Positions 26,301 through 34,009 of a stretch of DNA of 64,000 nt are shown in pieces; position 1 is the first letter of the stretch, and every line of letters begins with the position of its first letter. The notes beneath the pieces were generated by a model that saw only the letters and a list, made by a program, of their open reading frames with translations, was not told where the DNA came from and ran no database searches. A program made the translations under genes and the position numbers. The DNA is from Flavobacteriales bacterium. Its GTDB lineage: Bacteria; Bacteroidota; Bacteroidia; NS11-12g; UBA9320. The stretch spans positions 434,001 to 498,000 of the forward strand of contig JACJZU010000003.1 of assembly GCA_020635435.1 (NCBI GenBank), in the 5' to 3' direction.

Positions 26301-29300
26301 GTCCATAATTACCTATTACGGTATCGTAGAGCCCCAACGCCTTGGAGTTATATCCTTCTGCTGATGCCCAACGCCCCCAGGCCAATGAGTAATCTCCCTG
26401 AGCCGTTACCGCATCGCCAAGTGCTATGGACGCATTGCCGTTGGATCTGGCAAACCAACCAAAGGCCAGGGATGTTTGCCCAATGGCTTTAGATTGATTC
26501 CCGGCAGCGAATGAAAAATTGTAGAAAGCCTTGGTTCCATAGCCAAGAGCCACAGTACCCAGCCCGATGGCCGAATCCCGATATCCGATGGCAACTGAGT
26601 GATCTCCACTTGCACGGCTTTCATAACCCATCGCCACAGCATCCAAACCTTTAGCCTCCGTAGCAAGTCCGAGGGCTACAGATCCACTTTTCGATGCAAT
26701 GGTATTTTTCCCCATAGCAACGCTGTATACACCATTATTTGCCTCTGACCAATGATCTCCGTCCACATCACCTGCCCTCAGCATAGCCTTGCGTGGTTGC
26801 CAAATGAATCGGGTACCATCCCCCTGTGTGCGCAAAGTATCGCCTGCTCCGAATGATCCAAGAGCTATGATACCGCCATCTCTTTGGCCACCTACAGTGT
26901 CAATCGTCAATCCAAGTTCGGGTTGTATGGTTCCAATACCAATCCGATCATTGAAATCTCCGTTCACCATATTCCCGGTACCCAATCCCAACCAATCTGA
27001 ATCCACCGTGTCACTCAATACTACGTAACCTCCGCGTTCGAGGAAAATAGTGTCATTGCTTCGGCTGAGTTGCTGACTATCGGTGTCGTCGAGATATGGA
27101 CTTAGATCGATCGTGGAAGCACTGCCGTTGCGGGTTATATTCAAGTTATGTCCGGTCAATTGAAGATCCTGAATTTCATTGGTGGAATCGGCATCTTCAT
27201 CTTCAACGAGGTCTGCAGGTAGCTTAACGTAGCCTCCTCCACGGCTCAGGAATATGGTATCGGAGTTGAGTGACAGCTCCTGAATTTCATTGGTTCTATC
27301 GGCATCTTCATCCTCAACCAGATCTGTGGGAAGTTTGACGAAACCTCCACGTTGCAGGAATATGGTATCACCCACGAGCGATAATTGCTGTGAGTCGGTA
27401 TCGTCGAGATAAATACTCAGATCGATCGTGGTTGCGGAACTGTTTCGAGTAATTGTAAGATCGTTGCCCGACAGCTGAAGATCCTGTATCTCATTCGTGG
27501 AATCCGCATCTTCATCCTCCACCGCATCTGCCGGTAATCTAACAAAACCACCTCCTTTACTCAAGAATAGCGTGTCGGTGCTGAGCGACAGTTCCTGGAT
27601 CTCATTGGCCGGATCAGCATCCTCGTCCACAACCTCATCATTCGGAAGTTTCACGAAACCTCCCCGTTCAAGGAAGATCGTATCGTTTCTCAACATCAAT
27701 TGCTGCGTATCTGAGTTGTCGAGATAGCCTCCCAGGTAAACGGAATTACCTTCAGAAATATGCAGTGTATCTCCACTGAGTTGCAAGATCTGGTCGTCGG
27801 TATCAACAGTTCCGGAGGGCAATTTGATATATCCACCTCCCCTGCTCAGGAAGATCGTATCGGAATGCATACTGATCTGCTGGATCTCGTTCGAGGGGTC
27901 GGCATCGCTGTCGTTCACCTGATCGGCCGGTAGTTTCACGAAGCCTCCGCGCTCCAGATAAAGCGTATCACCAGATATACTCAATTGTTGCGTATCAGTG
28001 TCGGTATCCGTATCATCGAGGTATTTGCTCAGGTCAATACTTGTCGCTGAACCGTTTTTAGTAATGGCGAGGATATTTCCGCTCAAACTCAGATCCTGGA
28101 TCTCGTTGGTCGGATCCGCATCGCTGTCGTTCACCTGATCGGCAGGTAGTTTCACGAAGCCTCCGCGCTCCAGATAAAGCGTATCACCGGATATACTCAA
28201 TTGTTGCGTATCAGTGTCGGTATCCGTATCGTCGAGGTATTTACTCAGGTCAATACTTGTCGCTGAACCGTTTTTAGTAATGGTGAGTATATTCCCACTC
28301 AAACTCAGGTCCTGGATCTCATTCATCGGATCCGCATCGCTGTCGTTCACCTGATCGGCAGGTAGTTTCACGAAGCCTCCGCGCTCCAGATAAAGTGTAT
28401 CACCGGATATACTCAATTGTTGCGTATCAGTGTCGGTATCCGTATCGTCGAGGTATTTGCTCAAGTCAATACTTGTTGCTGAACCGTTTTTGGTGATCGT
28501 GAGGATGTTGCCGCTCAAACTCAGATCCTGGATCTCGTTGGTCGGATCCGCATCGCTATCGTTCACCTGATCGGCAGGTAGTTTCACGAAGCCTCCGCGC
28601 TCCAGATAAAGTGTATCACCGGATATACTCAATTGTTGCGTATCAGTGTCGGTATCCGTATCGTCGAGGTATTTACTCAAGTCAATACTTGTCGCTGAAC
28701 CGTTTTTAGTAATGGTGAGTATATTCCCACTCAGATCCTGGATCTCATTCGTCGGATCCGCATCGCTATCGTTCACCTGATCGGCAGGTAGTTTCACGAA
28801 GCCTCCGCGCTCCAGATAAAGTGTATCACCGGATATACTCAATTGTTGCGTATCAGTGTCGGTATCCGTATCGTCGAGGTATTTGCTCAGGTCAATACTT
28901 GTCGCTGAACCGTTTTTGGTGATGGTGAGGATGTTGCCGTTCAAACTCAGATCCTGGATCTCATTCGTCGGATCCGCATCGCTATCGTTCACCTGATCGG
29001 CAGGTAGTTTCACGAAGCCTCCACGCTCCAGATAAAGCGTATCACCGGATATACTCAATTGTTGCGTATCAGTGTCGGTATCCGTATCGTCAAGGTATTT
29101 GCTCAAGTCAATACTTGTCGCTGAACCGTTTTTGGTGATCGTGAGGATGTTGCCGCTCAAACTCAGATCCTGGATCTCGTTGGTGGGATCCGCATCGCTG
29201 TCGTTCACCTGATCGGCAGGTAGTTTCACGAAACCTCCGCGCTCCAGATAAAGCGTATCACCGCTGATGCTCAGTTGCTGGGTATCGGTATCCGTATCGT

Positions 29301-30735
29301 CGAGGTATTTGCTCAGGTCAATACTTGTCGCTGAACCGTTTTTAGTAATGGTGAGGATATTTCCGCTCAAACTCAGGTCCTGGATCTCGTTGGTGGGATC
29401 CGCATCGCTATCGTTTACCTGATCGGCAGGTAGTTTCACGAAGCCTCCACGCTCCAGATAAAGCGTATCACCGGATATACTCAATTGTTGCGTATCAGTG
29501 TCGGTATCCGTATCGTCGAGGTATTTGCTCAAGTCAATACTTGTCGCTGAACCGTTTTTGGTGATCGTGAGGATATTTCCGCTCAAACTCAGGTCCTGGA
29601 TCTCGTTGGTGGGATCCGCATCGCTGTCGTTCACCTGATCGGCAGGTAGTTTCACGAAGCCTCCACGCTCCAGATAAAGCGTATCACCGGATATACTCAA
29701 TTGTTGCGTATCAGTGTCGGTATCCGTATCGTCAAGGTATTTGCTCAGGTCAATACTTGTCGCTGAACCGTTTTTAGTAATGGTGAGTATATTCCCACTC
29801 AAACTCAGGTCCTGGATCTCGTTGGTGGGGTCGGCGTCGCTGTCGTTCACCTGATCCATTGGCAAGACCACAAAACCCGATCTGCTCAGATACAAGGTAT
29901 CGTTACTCAACTGGAGTGTCTGAATTTCATTTGTAGAGTCGTCGTCGTTCAATTGCACCGAACTACCTGTTATGGTAAGCGAGAGTATGTTACCGTTCTT
30001 CTGAATGAATTGGAGTTCATTTTCAGCAGTGCTGTCGAAAGCACTGATCTGTCCGTTCGAGAACATGATCCCTCCACCCGGCGTGTAAACCGGAATACTG
30101 TCTCTTGGAATGATAACATAGGAAGAACTGTTGCTGATCCGCAACGTATCACCCTGTAAACTCAGAAATTGGATCTCGTTGGAAGGATCGCTGTCCTGAT
30201 CGTTTGCAGCAATAGTGTCGCCGGACAAACGGATCCCGGGACCTGCAACGAATCGGCGAATACTATCATTGGCATTGACCCAAGCCGATCCGTTGTATTT
30301 GAGTATTTGTCCACTCTGTAACTGTTGAAGATCGAGATCGAATCCATTCAATCTGGCCGACTCAAAACTGTGCAGGGCATAGGGCACCGAGCGGAATCCT
30401 ACCGTACCCATCGGTTGAAATCCGGATCCCCAGTCCACACTGATCTCAAGATCGACCGGAGAAGCCGACCAATTGATCTGTCCGAATGCCTGTGGATCAA
30501 CCGACCCGATCTCAAGTGAGAACAGACCGAATTTATTGGTCGTAGCCGCCTGATTCTCGAGATAAACCTCAATTCCGCTCTGCAACAGGCGAAACTGCAC
30601 GGAGATGGTCCTTCCCGCCAGAATTTGTCCCGATGAATCGCGGGCCACTGCCTGGTACTGAATCGTACTGTGAACTTGTGCACTTGATGTGCAAATCACC
30701 ATAGATAATAAGATCAAAATCAATATCCGTTTCAT
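23389..30735 (-). CDS. Giant fibre protein: 72-residue repeats, YadA-like head repeats, S74 chaperone
   Basis: 2448 residues from ATG 30735 (MKRILILILLSMVICTSSAQ signal peptide; an upstream in-frame start 7 codons earlier is less good). Order: an N-terminal domain (TIQYQAVARDSSGQ, GLFSLEIGSVDP) about 20-130; degenerate then near-identical 72-residue repeats (about 190-1240); a short linker; about 60 repeats of 14 residues in the YadA/trimeric-adhesin style (SVAIGYRDSAIGLG) about 1337-2180; and a C-terminal S74 intramolecular chaperone. The chaperone keeps the YSDGRLKSEI signature (23730-23762), GFIAQELIQIVPEAV and a terminal coiled coil. It is likely a trimeric fibre assembled with chaperone help. 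No T9SS sorting domain is present; the next gene supplies one. Confidence 0.85.
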   Translation of the reverse strand: MKRILILILLSMVICTSSAQVHSTIQYQAVARDSSGQILAGRTISVQFRLLQSGIEVYLENQAATTNKFGLFSLEIGSVDPQAFGQINWSASPVDLEISVDWGSGFQPMGTVGFRSVPYALHSFESARLNGFDLDLQQLQSGQILKYNGSAWVNANDSIRRFVAGPGIRLSGDTIAANDQDSDPSNEIQFLSLQGDTLRISNSSSYVIIPRDSIPVYTPGGGIMFSNGQISAFDSTAENELQFIQKNGNILSLTITGSSVQLNDDDSTNEIQTLQLSNDTLYLSRSGFVVLPMDQVNDSDADPTNEIQDLSLSGNILTITKNGSATSIDLSKYLDDTDTDTDTQQLSISGDTLYLERGGFVKLPADQVNDSDADPTNEIQDLSLSGNILTITKNGSATSIDLSKYLDDTDTDTDTQQLSISGDTLYLERGGFVKLPADQVNDSDADPTNEIQDLSLSGNILTITKNGSATSIDLSKYLDDTDTDTQQLSISGDTLYLERGGFVKLPADQVNDSDADPTNEIQDLSLSGNILTITKNGSATSIDLSKYLDDTDTDTDTQQLSISGDTLYLERGGFVKLPADQVNDSDADPTNEIQDLSLNGNILTITKNGSATSIDLSKYLDDTDTDTDTQQLSISGDTLYLERGGFVKLPADQVNDSDADPTNEIQDLSGNILTITKNGSATSIDLSKYLDDTDTDTDTQQLSISGDTLYLERGGFVKLPADQVNDSDADPTNEIQDLSLSGNILTITKNGSATSIDLSKYLDDTDTDTDTQQLSISGDTLYLERGGFVKLPADQVNDSDADPMNEIQDLSLSGNILTITKNGSATSIDLSKYLDDTDTDTDTQQLSISGDTLYLERGGFVKLPADQVNDSDADPTNEIQDLSLSGNILAITKNGSATSIDLSKYLDDTDTDTDTQQLSISGDTLYLERGGFVKLPADQVNDSDADPSNEIQQISMHSDTIFLSRGGGYIKLPSGTVDTDDQILQLSGDTLHISEGNSVYLGGYLDNSDTQQLMLRNDTIFLERGGFVKLPNDEVVDEDADPANEIQELSLSTDTLFLSKGGGFVRLPADAVEDEDADSTNEIQDLQLSGNDLTITRNSSATTIDLSIYLDDTDSQQLSLVGDTIFLQRGGFVKLPTDLVEDEDADRTNEIQELSLNSDTIFLSRGGGYVKLPADLVEDEDADSTNEIQDLQLTGHNLNITRNGSASTIDLSPYLDDTDSQQLSRSNDTIFLERGGYVVLSDTVDSDWLGLGTGNMVNGDFNDRIGIGTIQPELGLTIDTVGGQRDGGIIALGSFGAGDTLRTQGDGTRFIWQPRKAMLRAGDVDGDHWSEANNGVYSVAMGKNTIASKSGSVALGLATEAKGLDAVAMGYESRASGDHSVAIGYRDSAIGLGTVALGYGTKAFYNFSFAAGNQSKAIGQTSLAFGWFARSNGNASIALGDAVTAQGDYSLAWGRWASAEGYNSKALGLYDTVIGNYGLASGFDNLVAGHAGVALGNRNIVQSSYGIGIGNQNTSSASYAMAIGQNSIASGSYALAFGWGNKSTNTNTYTFGLNCFASQPYAQSIGQLDSATGTYAYAMGYKNLSSALHSLAIGNASKATFGHSYARGNQVIAAGDHASSIGYLTVATNSWTYAFGQRDTASGAYAFAHGLSSLASGSYSLAIGRQVRSTNNYSIGIGEELNLSGYAAISMGYQNTSSGFRGMTVGYGNLASDNYALAIGDRDSATGQFTRAFGYKAVAQGNYSLATGYETRATGLYSKAEGYRSRASSSYSVANGYFSASTDDFGMSHGFQVLNGGYAALAFGYQDTISDVAYFSLAFGNNVVVDEQYSFAFGRTNHSETQYAFVFGEESRVTGHAAISFGYLNRSHGLRSYTEGFRCYAGSAYSRAIGQGDTALADYAIAMGFESKSSGYMSASSGYQTLASGHYSEAFGYLNRATGIYSRSTGYIDTASGVGSFVHGLNGMAGDSLSVSFGRYVHVEGPYAFSSGERMEVSGRNSAAFGYRNTVSATYSLIAGRLQEVSGSYNAGFGFSNTIDGQNQFVAGSSNQISGSNSLVTGYNNILSGSYSTAIGSDNTVAVTRGATMGWYNAVTATHAVALGSFNLVNDSYSGALGVSNTVSRNYSMGIGYFNKVIGSSSYLLGRQNTSRAAISFVLGYGNITRHYGETVVGTFNDTTTTLTATYNGGSRLFTIGNGTSTTSRSNAMVVLQNGNTGLGTNSPEANLHIVSNSSVGSLIVAPQTTVNGEDAMIALAEDDEFDYGVEIFYDGGDNNLSFFERSNGTRTSTPMLTMERGGQIGLNSVTAPAFMLELPNSSTMSIGRARAESWVVYSDGRLKSEIDEMHYGLSTVMQLKPHSYFQHNSEYVDGLPLDTLSGKAYLAESGEKTIGFIAQELIQIVPEAVSEPENVNKDLYGVDYVKLIPVLTKAIQEQQAIIEKLEARVAELELR
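24200..26724 (-). repeat. About 60 coding repeats of 42 bp (14-residue YadA-like beta-roll)
   Basis: Reading the protein in steps of 14 from position 26724 downward gives about 60 units of the form S-x-A-x-G-(x)4-A-x-G-x-x, with Gly at position 5 nearly invariant. One unit is 2 residues longer (around QDTISDVAYF). The units are diverged at DNA level, unlike the 216-bp array. This is the geometry of YadA-type left-handed beta-roll heads. Confidence 0.85.
27895..29858 (-). repeat. Nine near-identical 216-bp tandem repeats
   Basis: Each unit encodes 72 residues around LYLERGGFVKLPADQV, NDSDADPTNEIQDLSLSGN and TKNGSATSIDLSKYL, ending in DDTDTDTDTQQ. Nine copies differ mostly at silent positions. 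One unit lacks a DT pair and another an LS pair, each an in-frame 6-bp loss. More diverged units flank the array on both sides (about 27080-27880 and 29880-30200). The pattern indicates recent expansion or gene conversion. Confidence 0.92.
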
Positions 30736-30802
30736 AATGCCAAATGAATTCAGCACGAAAAATAGTCCACGGAAATCTCGTTTAGAATCTTTTCAGAGAA
30801 AA

Positions 30803-30820
30803 TTAGGGGTTTACCCCTAA
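30803..30820. promoter_or_regulatory. Inverted repeat upstream of the fibre gene
   Basis: TTAGGGG-TTTA-CCCCTAA, 7-bp perfect arms with a 4-nt centre, about 68 nt upstream of the fibre start codon and downstream of the tRNA-Lys terminator. It could be an operator or a 5'-UTR hairpin. There is no T-run on the minus strand side, so it is not a good terminator. Confidence 0.4.
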
Positions 30821-30873
30821 AGAATAAGCCTGGTGATCTGCATTCAGAGATCTGTTTCGGGGAAGGAATAAAA

Positions 30874-30893
30874 AAGGCTGCCGAAGCAGCCTT
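30874..30893 (-). terminator. Terminator of tRNA-Lys
   Basis: On the minus strand AAGGCTGC-TTCG-GCAGCCTT followed by a T-run: an 8-bp stem closed by a UUCG tetraloop. It lies 17 nt beyond the 3' end of tRNA-Lys and insulates it from the fibre gene. Confidence 0.9.
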
Positions 30894-30910
30894 GAGAAAA
30901 AAAGTGTCGG

Positions 30911-30983
30911 TGATCCGGCTGGGATTCGAACCCAGGACCCCCTCCTTAAAAGGGAGATGCTCTACCGGCTGAGCTACCGAATC
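30911..30983 (-). tRNA. tRNA-Lys (anticodon TTT)
   Basis: 73-nt cloverleaf: acceptor GATTCGG pairs with CCGGATC (one G-T pair), D stem GCTC/GAGC, anticodon stem TCTCC/GGAGG with loop CTTTTAA (anticodon TTT), and T arm CTGGG-TTCGAAT-CCCAG. The discriminator is A followed by CCG, so the CCA end must be completed by the cca product. Confidence 0.95.
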
Positions 30984-31014
30984 ATCTCGTTAAACGAGGG
31001 TGCAAAATTAGCCC

Positions 31015-32136
31015 TTATTCCAATTTGTGCAACCCTGCTTGAACTTTTTTTGAAAGGGTGATATGTCGCCTGTCCGGATGGGCCCCGAGTTTCTCCAGGA
31101 ACGCCATCATCCGTGGATTGAACCCTCCTACCCATGCCAATTCGGTGCATTCAAGTCCGGGGGTCGATTCGATCAATTTACAGATCTCCATGATCATTCC
31201 AGCCGATACGCCTTGATTCTGATAGGCCGGAATCACTCCAAAGACCAGCCCGCGCAGTTTTCGGACCGGCTCCGTTCTCATGCGTATCCAAAGCCGGATC
31301 TTGTTGAGTACGTTCAATTTCCCATCGATCGACCTCAAGTATTGGTTTAGCTCAATAATCGAGAGATAGAACGCGATGGGTTTCCCCTTCGGATCGTATG
31401 TGAACCATAGGAGGTTATTCCTGAAGATCGGTTTCATGCGTCGCAGCAATTCTGCAATTTCTGTCTTGTTCAAGGGTTTGAAATGCTCAAATTCCCTCCA
31501 TGCCTCGTTGTAGATATGGAGGAAATCGTCGATGAAATCATCGCGCCTCGCCGGATCGTAGTGCTTCCAGGTAAAACCGGCGGCCTCCAATTGTCGGGCT
31601 TTTCGATCGAGGAGTTCCCGTTTGAATGTTGCGGGAGTTATTTCCCAGGTAACCTGTTCAAATTCCTGCTTGTAGCCATTAGCCTCAAACAATTCGCGGT
31701 AATAGGGCGGATTGTAATTCTCCTGGTAGGAAGGCGATCTGAAACCACGCACCATGAGTCCCCAGAATTTATCGCGCTCACCGAAGTTTACAGGAGCTTG
31801 TACCACCTCACACCCCGCATTCTTAAGGAAATGTTCGGCAGCCTGAAAAAGCTCCATTGAAACATCGGGATCTTCAATGCATTCGAAAAAACCGATTCCC
31901 CCTACCCGATTCCCCGGATAAAAAAAGGCTGCGACCCTACCCACAAATTCACCGCGATCGTATGCCAACAACAAAAGCAGATTATCCCCCTGATAAGCCG
32001 CATTGTCCTTACCAAGGATCTGATACAGATCTGCCTCCAAAGGAGGGATATAATTGGGGTCATTGGCATAGATCCTTTTGGGAATATCCAGAAAGGCACG
32101 GAATTGTTCGGGGGTTTCAACCGCAATCACCTTCAT
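31015..32136 (-). CDS. GNAT-superfamily acyltransferase-like protein
   Basis: 373 residues, a member of a conserved bacterial family annotated as GNAT-like. The start is IPKRIYANDPNYIPPLEADL. The middle contains GFFECIEDPDVSMELFQAAEHFLKNAGCEVVQAPVNF in broken form and NYNPPYYRELFEANGYKQ, and there is a second GNAT-like half with VFGVIPAYQNQGVSAGMI, resembling the acetyl-CoA loop (Q/RxxGxG/A). The substrate is unknown. It is coupled to the nucleoside phosphorylase gene by ATGA at 32133-32136 and ends 32 nt before tRNA-Lys. Confidence 0.75.
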   Translation of the reverse strand: MKVIAVETPEQFRAFLDIPKRIYANDPNYIPPLEADLYQILGKDNAAYQGDNLLLLLAYDRGEFVGRVAAFFYPGNRVGGIGFFECIEDPDVSMELFQAAEHFLKNAGCEVVQAPVNFGERDKFWGLMVRGFRSPSYQENYNPPYYRELFEANGYKQEFEQVTWEITPATFKRELLDRKARQLEAAGFTWKHYDPARRDDFIDDFLHIYNEAWREFEHFKPLNKTEIAELLRRMKPIFRNNLLWFTYDPKGKPIAFYLSIIELNQYLRSIDGKLNVLNKIRLWIRMRTEPVRKLRGLVFGVIPAYQNQGVSAGMIMEICKLIESTPGLECTELAWVGGFNPRMMAFLEKLGAHPDRRHITLSKKVQAGLHKLE

Positions 32137-32999
32137 AGGTTCTCCGAAATTTCCAATGCTTTCAGGATCATCGATTCTATAGTTCTTTCAGGATCGGAAG
32201 AAAATGAACCTGTTCTGCGGTTTGCGAGTGCTGCGTTCAGGGATAGCACCCGATGTCCCAACAAACGGCCCAAACCATACATTCCTGCAGTTTCCATCTC
32301 AATATTCGAAATTTTTCTGCCCCCTACACCGATCCCTGAAAGTCTGTCCAGAAAATCCGTTTCATGTCCCTGTATGCGCAAGGTTCTTCCCTGGGGATGA
32401 TAAAATCCGGAGGAGGTATAGGTCACAACAGGGCTGAAAACCGTTGAGAATTGCTCGATCAGATCCCCGTTCACGCCAAAGCAACCCGGATTTGCCAATT
32501 CAGGGAATCGGGATGCTATCGATTCGATCCATTTCCGCTCAGCAACCGAATAGGTATGCGGATACCACGGTGCCAGTCCGCTTCCGTCTATGGCGAACTC
32601 GCTCACCAACAAAGTGTCGATCGCATCTTCTTCCTGAATGAGTCCCGTTGTGCCAAGCCGAATTATACATAGCGAGCTCAGCTGATCTTTCTCGATCCTC
32701 GTTTCAAAATCAACATTTACCAGTGCATCCAATTCATGAAAGACAATGTCAATATTGTCCGTCCCCATACCCGTGCTGAGCACGGTAACGGGCTTAGTCC
32801 CAATACGTCCTCCATGTGTCAAAAACTCGCGTTTGGATCGAACCATATTCAGTTCATCGAAATATCTGCTTACTTTGGGCACCCGCTCAGGGTCACCCAC
32901 CGTGAAAATGAGATTTGAGATCTCCTCCGGTTTAAGACCGAGATGATAGATACTTCCATCTTCATGAAGAATTAATTCGGATTCTAAAAATCTTTTCAA
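32133..32999 (-). CDS. Nucleoside phosphorylase (Udp/PNP-I family)
   Basis: 288 residues with the nucleoside phosphorylase-I fold. Phosphate-site GDPERVPKVSRYFDE at about 35-49, LSTGMGTDNIDIVFHEL at about 74-90, RLGTTG at about 113-118, and NIEMETAGMYGLG at about 245-257 (the ribose-contacting Met-Glu pair) are intact. It phosphorolyses a nucleoside for salvage in the cytoplasm; uridine phosphorylase is the closest match by eye, but base specificity is not certain. It is divergent from uspA-like 33041, with 41 nt between start codons. Confidence 0.87.
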   Translation of the reverse strand: MKRFLESELILHEDGSIYHLGLKPEEISNLIFTVGDPERVPKVSRYFDELNMVRSKREFLTHGGRIGTKPVTVLSTGMGTDNIDIVFHELDALVNVDFETRIEKDQLSSLCIIRLGTTGLIQEEDAIDTLLVSEFAIDGSGLAPWYPHTYSVAERKWIESIASRFPELANPGCFGVNGDLIEQFSTVFSPVVTYTSSGFYHPQGRTLRIQGHETDFLDRLSGIGVGGRKISNIEMETAGMYGLGRLLGHRVLSLNAALANRRTGSFSSDPERTIESMILKALEISENL

Positions 33000-33010
33000 G
33001 CGGGATGTGA

Positions 33011-33018
33011 TAATTTTG
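33011..33018 (+). promoter_or_regulatory. -7 promoter element of the UspA gene
   Basis: TAATTTTG, a perfect TAnnTTTG, followed by CGGCC and then the ATG 22 nt further on, giving a short 5' leader. On the other strand an imperfect TTATTTTG (33030-33023) may serve the divergent phosphorylase gene. Confidence 0.55.
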
Positions 33019-33040
33019 CGGCCAAAATAAAGGAATAACC

Positions 33041-33931
33041 ATGACGACAGAAAACACCCCGAAAGTGAACAACACCATTCTGGTACCCCTCGATTTCAGT
33101 ACTGCGGCTAACAATGCGTTAGAGCATGCGGTCAATATCGCCAATCTATTCGGGAATGACATTGCCCTGCTTTATGTTGTACAGGAAAGTTGGTACAAAA
33201 GTGTTTTTGGGAGTAACGTGGAACGCAACCTGTTGATGGAACAGGTGGCCCGACAGCTTGAAGAGCGCAGACAGGCTATATTGGATAAGAATCCGAAACT
33301 GACTGTTAGCGTAATTGTGAATGAGGGACATATTCACAAACAGATCATCGAGGTTGCCAAGGAATTGAACTGTGACAGCATCGTTATGGGCTATCACGGG
33401 GAGTCTGCACTGGACCAGGTGATAGGAAGTACAACAATGCGGATCCTCAACGCAAGTCCGGTTCCTGTTGTTGTTGTAAAGGAAGTTCCCAGTTCACTGG
33501 ATTATAAGAAGATCGTTCTTCCGATCGACCTTACGCGCGAATCGCGACAGAAAGTATCCTGGGGTATTCACCTTGCCAAGAAATACGACTCTGAAGTTCA
33601 TGTGATCATGGAAGTTGAGGACGATGAGTTCCTCATGCATAAGGTGAATAACAATCTGGCCCAGGTGGAGCGGCTGCTTGCAGCTGAGAACGTGCGTTTT
33701 GTTTCCAAAATTCTGAGCGACCAGGAATATCCGGAGGAATTTGGAAAAGACATCGTTCAATACGCCGACGAGATCAAGGCAGATCTGATCATGATCATGA
33801 CCCAGAAGGAAGGTGGTATCATGGATCTGTTCGTAGGCTCTTTTGCCCGCCAGATCATACAGGGAAGCCATGTACCTGTGATGGCGATCAACCCGAAGGA
33901 ACTGGGTGTGCATTTGGTTCCGGGTTATTAA
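33041..33931 (+). CDS. Tandem universal stress protein
   Basis: 296 residues made of two UspA domains (about 8-145 and 155-288). The first ends with GYHGESALDQVIGSTTMRIL, which fits the G-2x-G-9x-G-S/T nucleotide-binding motif; the second has a weaker equivalent, QKEGGIMDLFVGSFARQI. Both have the VPVVVV/VPVMAI closing strand. It is cytoplasmic and probably an ATP-binding stress or starvation-response protein. It has its own promoter and a short untranslated leader. Confidence 0.9.
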   Translation: MTTENTPKVNNTILVPLDFSTAANNALEHAVNIANLFGNDIALLYVVQESWYKSVFGSNVERNLLMEQVARQLEERRQAILDKNPKLTVSVIVNEGHIHKQIIEVAKELNCDSIVMGYHGESALDQVIGSTTMRILNASPVPVVVVKEVPSSLDYKKIVLPIDLTRESRQKVSWGIHLAKKYDSEVHVIMEVEDDEFLMHKVNNNLAQVERLLAAENVRFVSKILSDQEYPEEFGKDIVQYADEIKADLIMIMTQKEGGIMDLFVGSFARQIIQGSHVPVMAINPKELGVHLVPGY

Positions 33932-34009
33932 TAGACAATTCTTCTCCGTTGGTCGAAGCACGGAGACTAAATTCGATAATTCATCTTCCCTGGCGGAGAT
34001 TTGAAATCT

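Noticed and set aside
27895..29858. CRISPR-like array
   Set aside because: The repeats are 216 bp, contiguous, without spacers, and in frame within a single coding sequence.
23389..30735. Prophage tail-fibre region
   Set aside because: Only the S74 chaperone is phage-like; no other phage gene is nearby, and the protein has a signal peptide and YadA-type repeats.
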